The notes under the pieces are model-generated. The model ran no database searches, was not told where the DNA came from, and saw only the letters and a program-made list of their open reading frames with translations. Below are positions 23,188-34,875 of a stretch of 64,000 nucleotides of DNA, piece after piece (position 1 is the stretch's first letter; each line of letters opens with the position of its first letter). Where the stretch lies: assembly GCA_039621445.1 (NCBI GenBank), contig CP154956.1:95856406-95920405 (forward strand), given 5' to 3'. The translations under genes and the position numbers were made by a program. This stretch comes from Euglena gracilis (taxonomy: Eukaryota > Euglenida > Euglenophyceae > Euglenales).

Positions 23188-23378
23188 GATTTTTATGGAA
23201 CAAAATTTCAAAGACAGTTGCATTCTGCACGTTCTCCACATTTTCTCGTGCGAGTTTTGTAAACCTCCCAAATAATACTCCTCAGGTGTATTATTTGGGA
23301 GGTTTACGGGACTCGCACGAGAAAATGTGGAGAACGTGCAGAATGCAACTGTCTTTGAAATTTTGTTCCATAAAAATC
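23188..23378. repeat. 191-bp near-perfect palindrome
   Basis: The left arm starts GATTTTTATGGAACAAAA and the right arm ends TTTTGTTCCATAAAAATC. The arms are about 90 nt and differ at only a few positions (TTT against CCC near 23264). The unpaired centre is about 8-10 nt (CTCCTCAGGT). No coding frame is involved. It would form a very stable hairpin as RNA, or a cruciform as DNA. A fold-back assembly artefact is the main alternative. Confidence 0.9.
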
Positions 23379-24005
23379 AGGGTTCTTCCAATTTAATTTC
23401 ACAGTTATCTTCACTGTTGGCCGGCTCCCGAACTCCAGACATCCTGAAATTGTATACCACTTTTACCAACTTTGGTTGGCTGAATTTTCTCAAAGCCAAA
23501 GAAACTTGGCCTTGTGCCATTTTGCTGGTTGGAATGTGTTGTTGAAAAGTATCATTGGAGATGTGCTTTTTTCAGACATAAAAATGGATGCCTTTTCTGG
23601 TGGCATTTGAAGAGGGTTTTCTGGAATATCACCCAAAATGTCTCTTCTGAATCGGTGTTGCTGGGGGAACTCCTTGGGGGGAACTCCTGGCAGGGGAAGT
23701 GGGCGGTGTGGTGGGCGTGGCTGGCAGGTGGGGCATCGTCAGGGGTGATGACCCTGCCAACCCTGACTCCTCTTGTCTGTGAGGTGCAGACCGTAGCCTT
23801 CACCCATTGCTGTGCAGCGTCACATGAGACACGCCTACAAAAGCCAAACAAACTGTAATTGAGCTGTGCCTGCCCTCAGCTCAGCCCCTTTAAACCCAGA
23901 GTGAGAGCAATGAAAATAGCCAGAATACCTGCAAATAGCGTATTGTTTGCTTTCACAGCATCAGGTTCCCTTGAAGGCAGCACGTGGACAATGTTCAAGT
24001 CCTCT

Positions 24006-24076
24006 GGAGGAGAGGAGGAGGAGGAGGAGGAGGAGGAAGAGGAGGAGGAGGAGGAGGAAGAGGAGGAGGAGGAGAG
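24006..24076. repeat. (GAG)n microsatellite
   Basis: A purine tract of GAG/GAA triplets. The poly-Glu and poly-Ser frames over it are not credible genes by themselves. Confidence 0.95.
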
Positions 24077-24585
24077 GTGTTGTAGGAAGAGGAAGGGGAA
24101 AAAATGAAGCAGAAGACAAGAAAGTAATGCAACAGCAGAAACATGCACAAGGCAAGCAAACAAACGTGTCGGCACCACATTCAACATGTTAAGCAAATAC
24201 AGACACACCAGGTGAGGCTGAAGCACGCCGTGCAAAAGTTGGAGGTTCCTGAACAGTTGGTTGAGCAACTGTGACAAGGAGACAAATCAAACAAACTGGG
24301 TTCCTGGGCCGAGACCCATTTTACCCCACATGGGGTTTTTTCAAGCCGGGAGGGACCCTCCCCCCCGGAGGGGGGGGTTACCTTTTCCAGCCAGCATCTT
24401 CCAGCTTGCTGAGGACCACCCCAGGTACACTGCGGCTGTTCGTTTGGTTTTTTATCCAGGGGGGGGGAGTCAGGCCGAGTGGCACCCTGTCGGAGGTGAG
24501 GTTTCCTCTATTTTCGGCGCAAAGTACCATTAATTTTTTGGACCCCAAAATTGACTGGGGGGGGTCACCCACAAGGGTGCCCCAG

Positions 24586-24657
24586 GGCTGCAGCTTGGAG
24601 CAGGCCCATAATATCCTGGAGGACCAAAAATCTGGGGCTGAAAAAAAGGTGGAAGAG
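24586..24657 (+). CDS. Weak candidate exon
   Basis: A GTGCCCCAG acceptor precedes GCSLEQAHNILEDQKSGAEK, KVEE and a GAG|GTACCA donor. The peptide is helical and charged and the flanks look spliceable. There is no phase partner and no recognised family, so this could be chance. Confidence 0.2.
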
Positions 24658-25529
24658 GTACCAATGTGCTGCCCTGGTTCCTCATCTCAAATGTGGAAAG
24701 CTCACGGGGAACAAAATGACGTTAATGTCAGACTTCAGAGAAAAATGACCCCAGATGACATGGGGGTGGGTGGGTCTGGACCTCCAGGTCCTCTGCTTCC
24801 CGTACAGCCCTGGGTTTGCAAGGAGAATGCAGTTCATTTTGGCAAACGTCATTGTCCACACAGAGCTCCGATCGTTGGAATGAAAGAATGCTGGAATACA
24901 TGGCCTTTTGATGATCCAAGGGCGCCACTGCTTGCCGGGGGGGGGGGGTTGGCTGGGGCGAGTGAGCCTGCGGGGTTGGCTGAGGCGAGCCTGGGGGGGA
25001 GGGGGTTGTTTTGGCGTGGTGAGGGGGTCCCAGAGGGGGGGGCGGGTGAAAATTTTTTCGTCGCAAATGAGGCTTTTTTTGCAACATTTTCGGCACACTG
25101 GGCAAAACTTTCAAAAATCCTGCATAAGCAGCAAAAACTACCTCCAGGTAAAGATTTTGTCCCTCTTTTGGATTTATTTGGGGGTGATGAACAAGGCTGG
25201 ATTAAACCGGCGTTTGGGATGCCGGGTTTACGACAGAACGGTGGATATCCAATTTTGGTGAAAATTGGTGCTGTTTTGGAAATAGAGTCCCGTGCAGCAT
25301 GGAAAAATCTGATGACCACCGCTGGCCGTCTGTTGAAAAGAGGCTTTCGAACGAGGGGTAACTTGGTACCCTAACATTGCACGCAGACCGAGATACGCTC
25401 GCGATCGTTGGATTGGCCAGAATCTGGTCGAAATTTGTGGTGATTCTTGATGCTGTTTGGTTTAAGATGCTTTATGAACCGTACAGAAACGATTTTTCTC
25501 TGCGAATCAACGGCCTGAGGGGTCCAGGG

Positions 25530-25554
25530 CAGACGTTCATTTAGTGTGGTTCAC
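25530..25554 (+). repeat. Left terminal inverted repeat
   Basis: CAGACG followed by TTCATTTAGTGTGGT and TCAC. It is preceded immediately by the 8-bp duplication. The inner end already contains one GTGGTTCAC motif. Confidence 0.85.
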
Positions 25555-25700
25555 AAAAGATGTGCGAACCACAATTTTTTTCTGGTGTCCACAGGTGAAC
25601 CACAAAAAAATTTTTGGTGTCCACATGTGAACCACGATTTTTTTTTGGTGTCCACAGGTGAACCACAAAAAAAATTTTGGTGTCCACAAAAAACTTTGTT
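25546..25700. repeat. Left subterminal array of GTGGTTCAC / GTGAACCAC motifs
   Basis: The 9-mer occurs at 25546 as GTGGTTCAC and in the complementary form GTGAACCAC at 25595, 25627 and 25658. It sits in a roughly 32-39-bp unit with TTTTTGGTGTCCACAGG. Repeated subterminal 9-mers are a common transposase-binding arrangement. That role is inferred. Confidence 0.7.
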
Positions 25701-25824
25701 GCCCACAAAACTTGATTGAGGATTGGAAAAAAAAATCAAGTTTAACAACTACCGTGCCCCCCCCCCCGAGTTAGTCACCCCCTTGGGAGGGGAATTTGGC
25801 CGGGTGACTAATAGGAGGGGGGGT

Positions 25825-25862
25825 CGCTGAGCTCTTATCTCTTTAGAGTAAGAGCGAAGCTT
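25825..25862 (-). other. Truncated two-hairpin motif
   Basis: Only the first hairpin and half of the second are present. The break lies after GAGCTCAGCGA (- strand) and is followed by a C run, the same end point as at 6010 although the flanks differ. Confidence 0.55.
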
Positions 25863-27048
25863 ACCACCGGGGCCGGAGGGGGGGGTCCGACCACCCCCCC
25901 GCCCCCCCCCCCCTCCCTGGGTAGGCAGGGAGGCCTGAGGATTATCGTTGTGATTGGATTTCCGGGTTCCCAAAATGAATGACCTATAAGTTAGGGGACG
26001 ATCCCTAGTTTCCCCAGAGCCCTTAGGTTACCCGTAACTCCCTGCCAGTCCGGAGATATGGCCGAGCAAAAAAGTTGTCTACCGTTTTTTTTTTCCGGGG
26101 AAATTGCAGGGTCATTTTGGGGTCAAAAAATCGAAAAATTCAAAATATCTCGAAAACGCTGGGGAGTTGAGAAAAAGTAAACAGGACGTCCTTCCACAAC
26201 TTTGGGACGCCCGATCGACCGGTATGCGCGGTTTGGGCCAACTCCTCGCCTAGCCCGAGATACGGCCGTTTGGGGGTTTTGGGCCAGTTTTGCCAGTTTT
26301 GGCCATTTCGGCCCCTTCGGGGCCCGAAACCGTAATTTGGCCGTATGTCGGGCTAGACGGGGAGTTGGGACCCAAACCAGGGGGTCAATCATGAGGTTTG
26401 GGGGGGGGGTTGACCGTTTTTTTTGGGGTTCCCGGGGTCTGGTTGTGCGATTTTGGGCCAGTTTTGGGTATTCGGGGACCCCTTCGGGGGTCTGAGGGCG
26501 GCTGGGCGAGGGAAGGGGGGGTCGGGTCGGGACGCAGGTCGGGACCAAAAATTTTGAAAAAATTTTTTCGATCAAAAACACTTTTTTTTTCACTTGGAAC
26601 ATCAAAAACAATGTTTTTGAGCGAAAAAATTTTTTTCTTCCCAGACCCCCCCCATGCCCCCCCGCCCCCCCCCCCCCGGCCGGTGGACTTAGCCATTTTT
26701 GGGTCAAAAAAATCGAAAAAATTCGAAAAATTTTTTTGCCCAAAACCATGTTTTTTGACCTCCCGGACCCTAAAAATGTATTTTTCGGCCGAAAATGACC
26801 GTTTTTTGATCCCCGGACCCCCTTTTTTGGCCCGAAACCAATGGATTTTGGGTCATTTTCGGGTAAAAAAAAGTCGAAAAAAATCGAAAAAAATTTTTTG
26901 CCCAAAACGATGTTTTCGGACCTCCCGGACCTGGAAAAGGTGTTTTTGAACCGAAAATGACCGCCAGCCGGGCCGCCGGGCCGCCGGCCGGGCCGGGCCG
27001 GGCCGGGCCGCGCCGCTGGGCGGCTGGCAGGCCGGGCCGGGCCGGGGT

Positions 27049-27124
27049 GGTCTCCCAAAGAGCTCAGCTCTACGTCACACTCTGGTCGCTGAGCTCTCAT
27101 CCCTTTAGAGTAAGAGCGAAGCTT
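27049..27124 (-). other. Conserved two-hairpin motif, full copy
   Basis: A full copy on the - strand with CTCATCCCTTTAG in place of CTTATCTCTTTAG. It is preceded by the GC-rich GCCGGGCC block. Confidence 0.55.
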
Positions 27125-28222
27125 ACCACCGGGGCCGGAGACCCCCCCCCCCCCCCCCCCCCCCCCCCCCTGAGTAGGCTCGGGCACCCCAGGATTATCG
27201 ATGTGACCTGATTTCCGGACCCGAGAAGTTAATAGCCTATAGGTTAGGAGAGGGTCCCTAGTTTCTCCAGAGCCCTCACTTTGCCCGCAACTCCCCGCCA
27301 GTCCGGAGATATGGCCCGAGCAAAAAAGTTGTCTACCGTTTTATTTCTAAAGAAATTTTGTTGGACCGGCAAAAGGGGCCATTTTTGGGGTCAAAAAATC
27401 GAAAAATTCAAAAGATCTCGAAACTGCTGGGGAGTTGAGGAAAAGCAAAGAGTACCTCATTCCACAACTTTGGGACGCCCTACCCACCGGTATGCGCGGT
27501 TTGGGCCAACTCCCCACCTGGGCCGAGATATGGCCGTTTTGTGGTTTCGCCTTGGGGGGACTCTGCCATCTGGAGCCCAAAACGGGCCAAAAAACCAGTT
27601 TTTGTAAATTATCTCCAAAATGGTGGGGAGTTGAAAAAAATGTCCAGAGACCTAAATTGAAGCCCTTGGAACGCCCTATCTACTGGTATTTTGGTTTCCC
27701 CGCACCTCACCGCCCAGCCCGAGATACGGCCGTATTTGGGCCAATTTGGGCCATTTTGTACACTTTTCCCACTGTCCGACTCCCACTTTTCCCACTATCC
27801 GTTTTCGGCCAAAAAAGTCGAAAAAAATCGAAAAATTTTTGTTGCCCTAAATTTGCCCGATTTTGCCCGACGATCCCGGACCCGGAAAAAAAAAAAGAGA
27901 AGAGCCCGAAACATAAAAAAGTGTTTTTGAGCAGAAAATGAGCGTTTTTTGACCCGCCAGCGCCCCGTTTTGGTTCGCCAACCCCTTGACTTTGGGTCAA
28001 AACCGGGTCAAAAAAGTCGAAAAAAATCGAAAATTTTTTTTTGCCCAAAACGATGTTTTTGGACCTCCCGGACCCGGAAAAAGTGTTTTTGAGCGGAAAA
28101 TGAGTGCCGGGCTGGGCCGCCGGGCCGCCGACCGGGCCGGGCCGCCGGGGCAGGCCGGGCCGGGCCGGGCCGCCGGGCCGCCGGCCGGGCCGGGCTCCTG
28201 GCAGGCCGGGCCGGGCCGGTGT

Positions 28223-28299
28223 GGTCTCCCAAAGAGCTCAGCTCTACGTCACACCCTGGTCGCTGAGCTCTTATCTCTTTAGAGGAAGAGCGAAGCTTA
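28223..28299 (-). other. Conserved two-hairpin motif, full copy
   Basis: A full copy on the - strand. The second stem is perfect, and the first carries AGAGGAAGAG for AGAGTAAGAG. Confidence 0.55.
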
Positions 28300-29784
28300 C
28301 CACCGGGGCCGGAGGGGGGGTCCGACCCCCCGCCCCCCGCCCCCCCCCCTTGGTAGGTAGGGAGCCCCGAGGATTATCGATGTGATTGGATTTCCAGGGC
28401 CGAAAGTTAATAGCCTATAGGTTAGGAGAGGTTCCCTAGTTTCTCCAGAGCTGTCACGTTACCCACAACTCCCTGCCAGTCCCGAGATATGGCCCGAGCA
28501 AAAAAGTTGTCTACTGTTTTTTTTCCAGGAAAATTTCAAGGTCATTTTGGGGTCAAAAAATCGAAAAATTCAAAATATCTCGAAAACGCTGCGGAGTTGA
28601 GAAAAAGTAAAGAGGACCTCATTCCACAACTTTGGGACGCCCGATCGATCGGCATGCGCGGTTTGGGCCAACTCCTCGCCTAGCCCGAGATACGGCCGTT
28701 TTGGGGTTTTGGGCCAGTTTTGCCAGTTTCGACCATTTCGGGCCTGTTCGGGGCCCGAAACCGTAAATTGGTCGTATCTCGGGCTAGACGAGGAGTTGGG
28801 ACCCAAACCAGGGGGTCAATCATTAGGTTTAGGGGGGGGTTGACCGTTTTTTTGCGATTCCCGGGGTCTGGTTGTGCGATTTTGGGCCAGTTTTGGGTAT
28901 TCGGGGACCCCTGCAGGGGTTCGAGGGCGGCCGGGCTGGGGGTCAAAAAATCGAAAAATTCAAAATATCTCGAAAACGCTGCGGAGTTGAGGAAAAGCAA
29001 TAGCGACCTCATTTCACGTCTTTGGGACGCCTGATCGATCGGTATGCGCGGTTTGGGCCAACTCCTCGCCTAGCCCGAGATACGGCCGTTTTGGGGTTTT
29101 GGGCCAATTTTGCCGGTTCTGGCCATTTTGGGGCCGAAACCGTAAATTGGCCGTATGTCGGCTAGATGAGGAGTAGGGACCCAAAACAGGGGGTCAATCA
29201 TGAGGTTTGGGGGGGGGGGTTTGACCGTTTTTGGGGGTTCCCGGGGCCTGGTTGTGCGATTTTGGGCCAGTTTTGGGTATTTGGGGACCCCTGCGGGCGC
29301 TGTGAGGGCGGGTGGGCGAGGGGGGGTCGGGAGGTCGGGACCAAATTTTGAAAAAATTTTTTTGCTCAAAAACACTTTTTTTCACTTTAGAACATCAAAA
29401 AAAGTGTTTTTGAGCAAAAAAAATTTCCGACCCGGACCGCTGGGCCCGCCCCTGGCCGGTGGACTTAACCATTTTTGGGTCAAAAAGTCGAAAGAATTCG
29501 AAAAAAATTTTTGCCCCAAACCATGTTTTTTGACCTCCCGGACCCTAAAAATGTATTTTTCGGCCGAAAATGACCGAAAATGACGATTGGTTTCGGGCCA
29601 AAAACGGGGGTCCGGGGATAAAAAAAACGGTCATTTTTTTTATCTCCAGACCTCCATTTTTGGCCCGAAACCAATGGATTTGGGGTCATTTTCGGGTTAA
29701 AAAAGTCGAAAAAAGTCGAAAAAAAATTGCCCAAAACCATGTTTTTGGACCTCCCGGACGGCTGAATCCGGCTCCTTGCGGATT

Positions 29785-30485
29785 TCCGGTGGTCGCCGTC
29801 GTGGTGGTCGGGCCGACCATGGTCGGCCCGACCTGTGGTGGTGGTCGACCAACCTGTGGTGGTCGGGCCGACCAGGTCGGGCCGACCACCATTTTCCCGC
29901 AATACCCCCCCTTTTTTTGAATTTTTAAGCCCCCCCCCCCCCCCCTGGTCGGTGGCTGGTCGGTGGCTGGTCGGTGGTCATAAAAATGGTCTGTGGCGGG
30001 CCCAAATCACCCGGAAATGCACTTATGGCCAGTTCACCCCCAGGACCCTGTCCTGGGGCGGTCCTGGGGGGGGGGGGTCCTGGGGGGTCCTTTGGAGGGT
30101 CCTGGGGGGGTCCTAGGGGCGTGCTGGGGGGGTCCTTGGTGGGTCCCGCATTTTTTGGCAGAAATTTTGCAGCACAAGTTCGGGTTATTTTGAAGTGGGT
30201 ACCGCCCCCCGGTGGGTCCTGGGGGGGTCCTGGGGGGGAAACTGGCCATGACTCTCATGAGAGGCAGAAAACTCCCCCCTCCACCCCATCCGAAGTTTTT
30301 TTTTCAGGGGGGGATAAAAAGTCCGCGGTTGACTCATTAGCACATAAGAGTGGGTATTTGGCCCCGAGCGGATTTCCGGTGGTGGTCGCTGTGGAGGTCG
30401 GGCCGACCATGGTCGGGCCGACCATGGTCGGCCCGACCATGACCCCCTGTGGTGGTCGGGCCGACCTGGTCGGCCCGACCACCAT
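29785..30485. repeat. Clusters of the palindrome GGTCGGGCCGACC
   Basis: The 13-mer GGTCGGGCCGACC and its complement GGTCGGCCCGACC recur in head-to-head pairs around CATGGTC at 29805-29890 and 30395-30480. The context GGATTTCCGGTGGT is shared. Further clusters lie at 31110-31280, 32875-32925 and 38250-38965. Confidence 0.8.
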
Positions 30486-30774
30486 TTTTTTGCACTACCC
30501 CCCCCCCTTTCTGGAGTTTTAAGCCCCCCCCCCCTGAAAAAAAATTTTGTCCAAATCACCTCAACACCAGTCAAAACCCACCCAAATGGCTCCAGAACCC
30601 CCCAATCGGGGGTGGATATGCAAAAACTTGGGGGGGATATGCCCATTTTGGGCCACTTTTGGCAAAAGAACACCTCTCCCCATCGGATTTTCAATATAAT
30701 GGCAAAATTTTGCACAAAAACGACTTAGCACTCAAGTATGCTGATGGCGGTTTCCTGTGTCCAAAGAGAATTTA

Positions 30775-31060
30775 TGAGGCTATTTGAAGGAGTAGGGTTA
30801 GGGTCACGATTCTCATCCAAACAGCAGAACATTTCCCGCTCAACGTTGTTAGATTGGTCTCTACAAGGTACCCAGCGAACCCAAAGAGCCGCCCAACTAG
30901 GGTTAAAAACATGGGGGGACCCGAGCGAGGCGCCGAAGGCGCCGAGCGAGGGTCCCCCCATGTGTATTAACCCTAGTTGGGCGGCTCTTTGGGGTAGCTG
31001 GTACCTTGTAGGGCCCAATTTTATCACGTTTCTGAACAGCCGGCTGTTGTCCTCTAACTT
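30775..31060 (+). repeat. Foldback element, copy 1
   Basis: A hairpin core (30861-31011) has arms of about 70 nt, from CTACAAGGTACCCAGCGAA to GGTACCTTGTAG. Its centre reads GCGAGGCGCCGAAGGCGCC. Flanking phrases GGGTTAGGGTCACGATTCTC and AACGTTGTTAGATTGGT are shared with the inverted copy at 31495-31770. No coding frame. Confidence 0.75.
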
Positions 31061-31319
31061 GAGATTTTTCAAGCCGGTCAATGAAGGAGTACGAGGGCGT
31101 AGGCTCAGGTTTTGGTCGGCCCGACCTCCACGATGGCGACCACCAGAAATCCGCACGGAACCGGGGGGGGGGGGTAGTGCAAAAAAATGGTGGTCGGTCC
31201 GACCACCACAGGTCGTGCCGACCATGGTCGGCCCGACCTAAATTGGTCGGCCCGACCATGGTCGGCCCGACCTCCGCAAGGACGACCACCGGAAATCCGC
31301 ACGGAGCCTGGGTATTTCG

Positions 31320-32105
31320 CCGACTAGTCGGCCAACTGGCTTCCCCCCCCCCCCCCGTCTCGCCGACTAGCTGCCGACTAGGCCGACCGATCAATTGGCG
31401 TCGTCGGTCGGCCGACCAATTGGCTAGTCAGCCAACTAGTCGGCCGACTAGCCAGCCCCCCCCCCCTCCAGCCTGCCACCAACTAGTTGAAGGGTCGATC
31501 GACCAGTTGAAGGGTCGGTGACTGATGCGTGAAAAAATGGTGCCTGCAGGGGACCAGCTACCCCAAAGAGGCGCCCAACTAGGGTTAATACACATTGGGG
31601 GACCCTCGCTCGGCGCCTTTAGCGCCTCGCTCGGGTCCCCCAATGTTTTTAACCAAGTTGGGCGCCTCTTTGGGTTCGCTGGGTCCCCTGTAGACACCAA
31701 TTTAACGACGTTGAGGGGATGGGATGGGACAGTTAGGAATGAAAACTTGACCCTAACCCCACACCTTTAAATAACATCATGAACTTTTCAGGTTCTGAAT
31801 TGCAGCGTGCGCGGCCTTCGGCCTTCGGCCGATGCGCGGCCTTCGGGGCGCATGGCGGTGGACTGGGGGGGGGGGGAGTCGGCCGACTAATGGTCGGTAG
31901 CTAGTCGGCGAGACGGGGTGGGGGTATTGGGTAGTCGGCCGACTTTCAGGTTCTGAATTGCAGCGGCCTTCGGCCGCTGCGGCGGCCCTCGGCCGCTGCG
32001 CGGCCTTCGGGACGCATGACGGTAGACTGGGGGGGGGGGTAGTCGGCCGACTAATGATCGGTAGCTAGTCAGCGAGACGGGGTGGGGGGGTATTAGGTAG
32101 TCTGA
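31320..32105. repeat. TCGGCCGACTAG repeats and short duplication
   Basis: TCGGCCGACTA occurs many times between 31320 and 31450 and again at 31880-32100. A unit of about 150 bp, from TTCAGGTTCTGAATTGCAGC to the GTAGTCGGC phrase, is duplicated in tandem (about 31788-31940 and 31945-32110). Confidence 0.7.
31495..31770 (-). repeat. Foldback element, copy 2 (inverted)
   Basis: The hairpin core 31540-31698 has arms from GGGGACCAGCTACCCCAAAG to GCTGGGTCCCCTGTAG, centred on GGCGCCTTTAGCGCC. The surrounding sequence is the reverse complement of copy 1, including AACGACGTTGAGGGG and TGACCCTAACCCC. Confidence 0.75.
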
Positions 32106-32957
32106 CTACCCACTCTAATGTACTAACGGGTCAGTACCGCCGACATTTAAGTCCTCCCCATGAAGAAAATTCTGTGCAAACGAGTCGGTGGCTAGTCGGT
32201 CGTCATAAAATGGTCTGTGGTGGCCCAAATCACCCGGAAATGGTCCGGGTTGGTCCAAATAAGTGCCTTACACCAACACAAACACCCTTAGATGGAAATC
32301 TTTGGTCGGTGGGGGTTGGTGGACCCTTGATGGGGTCCGGAGGGGTAAAAAAACCAATGATGAAACAGGGATTACGTAAAAAATAGAAATGCAAAAAAAA
32401 GAAATTAGAAATGCAAGCATTCTGCATCACGAGAGGCAGGAAACTCCTCCCTCCACCCCCATCCGAACCTCAAATAACAAAATCCCTTCTGAGTTGGCAA
32501 CATACTCGGGGGATAAGTTGTTTTTGTAGCTCACTTTGGCATAGGCGGGGGGGGGCTCCGCCCCCCCCCCCCCCCCGCACCCCCCCCCCTCAAATAACAA
32601 AATCCCCTATGTTGGCAACGTACTTGAGTGCTAAGTCCTTTTTGTGCAAAATATTGCAATTATATTGAAAATCCGATGGGGAGAGGTGTTCTTTTGCCAA
32701 AAGTGGCCCAAAATGGGCATTTCCCCCCCAAGTTTTTGCGCATTCACCCCCAATTGGAGGGATGTGGAGCCATGTTAGGGGGTGGGGACTGGTGTTGGGG
32801 TTATTTGGAAAAAGTGTTTTTTGAGGGGGGGCTTAAATGACCAGAGGGGGGGGGGGGTAGTGCAAAAAAATGGTGGTCGGGCCCACCTCCCTGGTCGGGC
32901 CGACCAGGTCGGGCCGACCACCACAAGGACGACCACCGGAAATCCGCTCGGGGCCCT

Positions 32958-33147
32958 CCCGGACCTGGAAAAAGTGTTTTTGAACTGCAACTGAGCGCCA
33001 GCCAGGCCGCCGGGCCGCCGGACCGCCGGGCCGCCGGGCCGCCGGCCAGGCCGCTGGGCCGGGCTGCCGGCCGGGCCGGGCCGCTGGCAGGCCGGGCCGG
33101 GCCGGGGTGGTCTCCCAAAGAGCTCAGCTCTACGTCACACCCTGGTG
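32958..33147 (-). repeat. Detached fragment of the composite array with half hairpin motif
   Basis: Contains 'CCCGGACCTGGAAAAAGTG', tandem GCCGGGCCGCC and the other half of the hairpin motif (33109-33147), which breaks after ACACCCTGG. Unlike the other truncated copies it keeps the downstream half. Confidence 0.65.
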
Positions 33148-34227
33148 ACCAACTCGGGGGGGGGGGGGGGGTCAATTTCTGCCCAAATTTTGCCCCCTGC
33201 CCCAATTCTTGGGAGGTTCAAGGTTGTTTTTGGGCATTCCAGGGCACTTTTCATGGATGGCAACGATCAAAAAAATTCTGATGGCCAAATTCGGTGCTTT
33301 TTTGAAGAAAAATATTTCCCTCCGAAAAATTTTTTTTGCCAAGGGCCCAAGGGTGACTAATAGGGGGGGGTGACTAACTAGGGGGGGGGGGGCATGGTAA
33401 AAGCGGATTTGTCTTGAGACACCTCAGACACCTCATTGTGGACCTTGGCTCTGGCTCAATCCGTAAAGTGTGGCAGCAAATCACACCCCCAGGCTTGTAT
33501 GGGAATCTTGGTCGCCGAAACTTCTCAATTTCCATGTCAAAAAAGGCGAAAAATTGAAGCAAAGGGGTGTGGGGGTATGGGAGGGGGTCGCTGACCTCTT
33601 AACCTTTCAAAAATTACTGTAAGTAACAGTAAATTGCAGGTGTGCAATTTGTAAATCATAATTTATGCGAACTTTGCAATGCTGGTCTTTTCGGCCGTCC
33701 ATTACGCGCAAGTCCCATTACAGCTGACCCCCGAAATGTTGGCCCCAAGTGCCCAAAACCCTGGCCCCAAGTACCCAAAAAAATGGCACCTGGCAATTTG
33801 GATCTAATTTCTTACAGCCATCCATCTCCCAATTGCTTTTGAGTTCCCCGCTTTTTTTTAGCACCAATGCCTGTCCGCCCGATGCGCCGCGGCCTCAGGC
33901 GGCATTTGCGGCGAGGGTCGTATCGAAGATGGCCAATTTTGGGTAATTGGTGCCAATATTTTTGGGACGAGGGGCCAATATTTTTTGGGACGTGGGGCTC
34001 CGAGGTTAGCCGTAAGAGCTCAACACTTTTCAAAACCTGGTCCCCCACCCCCCCTACTTTTTGGAAGGGGGGTCTCCCCACCCCCCCCCTGTGCGGGGGC
34101 AAAAAAAATCTTCAAGCGCTTCGCGCCGGGCGTGTATTTTAGGACCCTCTTGAGGCCCAATATAAAAATTTGCAGCCAAATGCATGGGTTACGGGCCAAA
34201 AACGGGGGGGGGGGGGCAGGGGGTTAA
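33148..34227. other. Transposon interior, no gene recognised
   Basis: Unique to moderately repetitive DNA. A degenerate hairpin-motif end (GGGGGTCGCTGACCTCTTAAC) lies near 33585. The phrase GGTGACTAATAGGGG at 33350 also occurs near 25803. No transposase-like frame is visible. Confidence 0.4.
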
Positions 34228-34480
34228 AAAAACGCTCATTTTCGGCTCAAAAACAGTTCTTCCGGGTCCGGGAAACATCGTTTCGGGGAAACATTTTTTT
34301 TCGATTTTTTTTCTCGAATTTTTTCCACCTTTTTTTTAACCCAAAAATGGCCTGAAATGGCTAAGTCAAAACAGGCCAAAACTGTACCAAATGGCCCAAA
34401 TTGGCCAAAAAATGGCCGTAACTCGGGCTGCGTGGGGAGTTGCGGGGAAATCAAAATACGGTTAGATAGGGCTCCAGAGG
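34228..34480 (+). repeat. Fragment of the composite array, + orientation
   Basis: ACGCTCATTTTCGGCTC, TCCGGGTCCGGGAA and TGGCCGTAACTCGGGCTG identify the modules. It is in the opposite orientation to the main array of the same transposon. Confidence 0.65.
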
Positions 34481-34484
34481 GCTT

Positions 34485-34686
34485 CTGTGACAAGAACTGT
34501 GTTTGGGCCAAGAGTTAGGGGGAGCCTGGGGGCGGGGACCGTGGCGCCTTCGGCGCCGCGGTCCCCGCCCCCAGGCCCCCCCTAAAACCTTGGCCCAAAA
34601 CACTGTTCTGGGTTTGAAACCGTGTTTGGGCGAAGATTTAAGACTTTTAAAGTCTCGAAATCGGCCAAAGCACGGTTTCAATTGAG
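34485..34686 (+). repeat. 200-bp repeat with internal palindrome, copy 1
   Basis: The unit runs from AAGAACTGTGTTTGGGCCAA to GGCCAAAGCACGGTTTCA. It has an internal hairpin GGCGGGGACCGTGGCGCC-TTC-GGCGCCGCGGTCCCCGCC. Its inverted partner is at 35235-35440, outside the transposon. Confidence 0.8.
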
Positions 34687-34767
34687 GTTGCCGGACGTTT
34701 CCTTTGACTCCCCACCATTTTCGAGAAATTTTAGAAAAATCAATTTATTGACCCAAAGGTTTGTTTG

Positions 34768-34875
34768 GTGTCCACAGGTGAACCACAAAAAAATTTTGGG
34801 TGTCCATACGTGAACCACAAAAAATTTTTTGGTGTCCGCGGTGAACCACAAAATGACAACCTTGGTGTACCACAC
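34768..34875. repeat. Right subterminal array of GTGAACCAC motifs
   Basis: GTGAACCAC at 34778, 34810 and 34841, in the same roughly 32-39-bp unit (GGTGTCCACAGGTGAACCAC) as on the left side. Confidence 0.7.

Larger units (their letters stand above)
25825..29760 (-). repeat. Composite array of phrase-like repeats, - orientation
   Basis: The same modules as at 419-6010 occur here in reverse complement, within the 9.36-kb transposon. Hairpin motifs lie at 25825 (truncated), 27049 and 28223. GC-rich tandem GCCGGGCCGGGCC blocks (26965-27050, 28110-28225) appear next to the complete motifs and are absent from the + array. No gene is called. The long frames are compositional. Confidence 0.85.

Noticed and set aside
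24271-25374. A 367-codon + frame
   Set aside because: Composition shifts from Gly-rich to Lys-rich at each homopolymer. Only a small part (24586-24657) has exon-like borders.
26123-27187. A 354-codon - frame in the reverse array
   Set aside because: It crosses several array modules and homopolymers. The peptide (Pro/Arg/Lys/Phe-rich) follows the repeats and is not retained between array copies.
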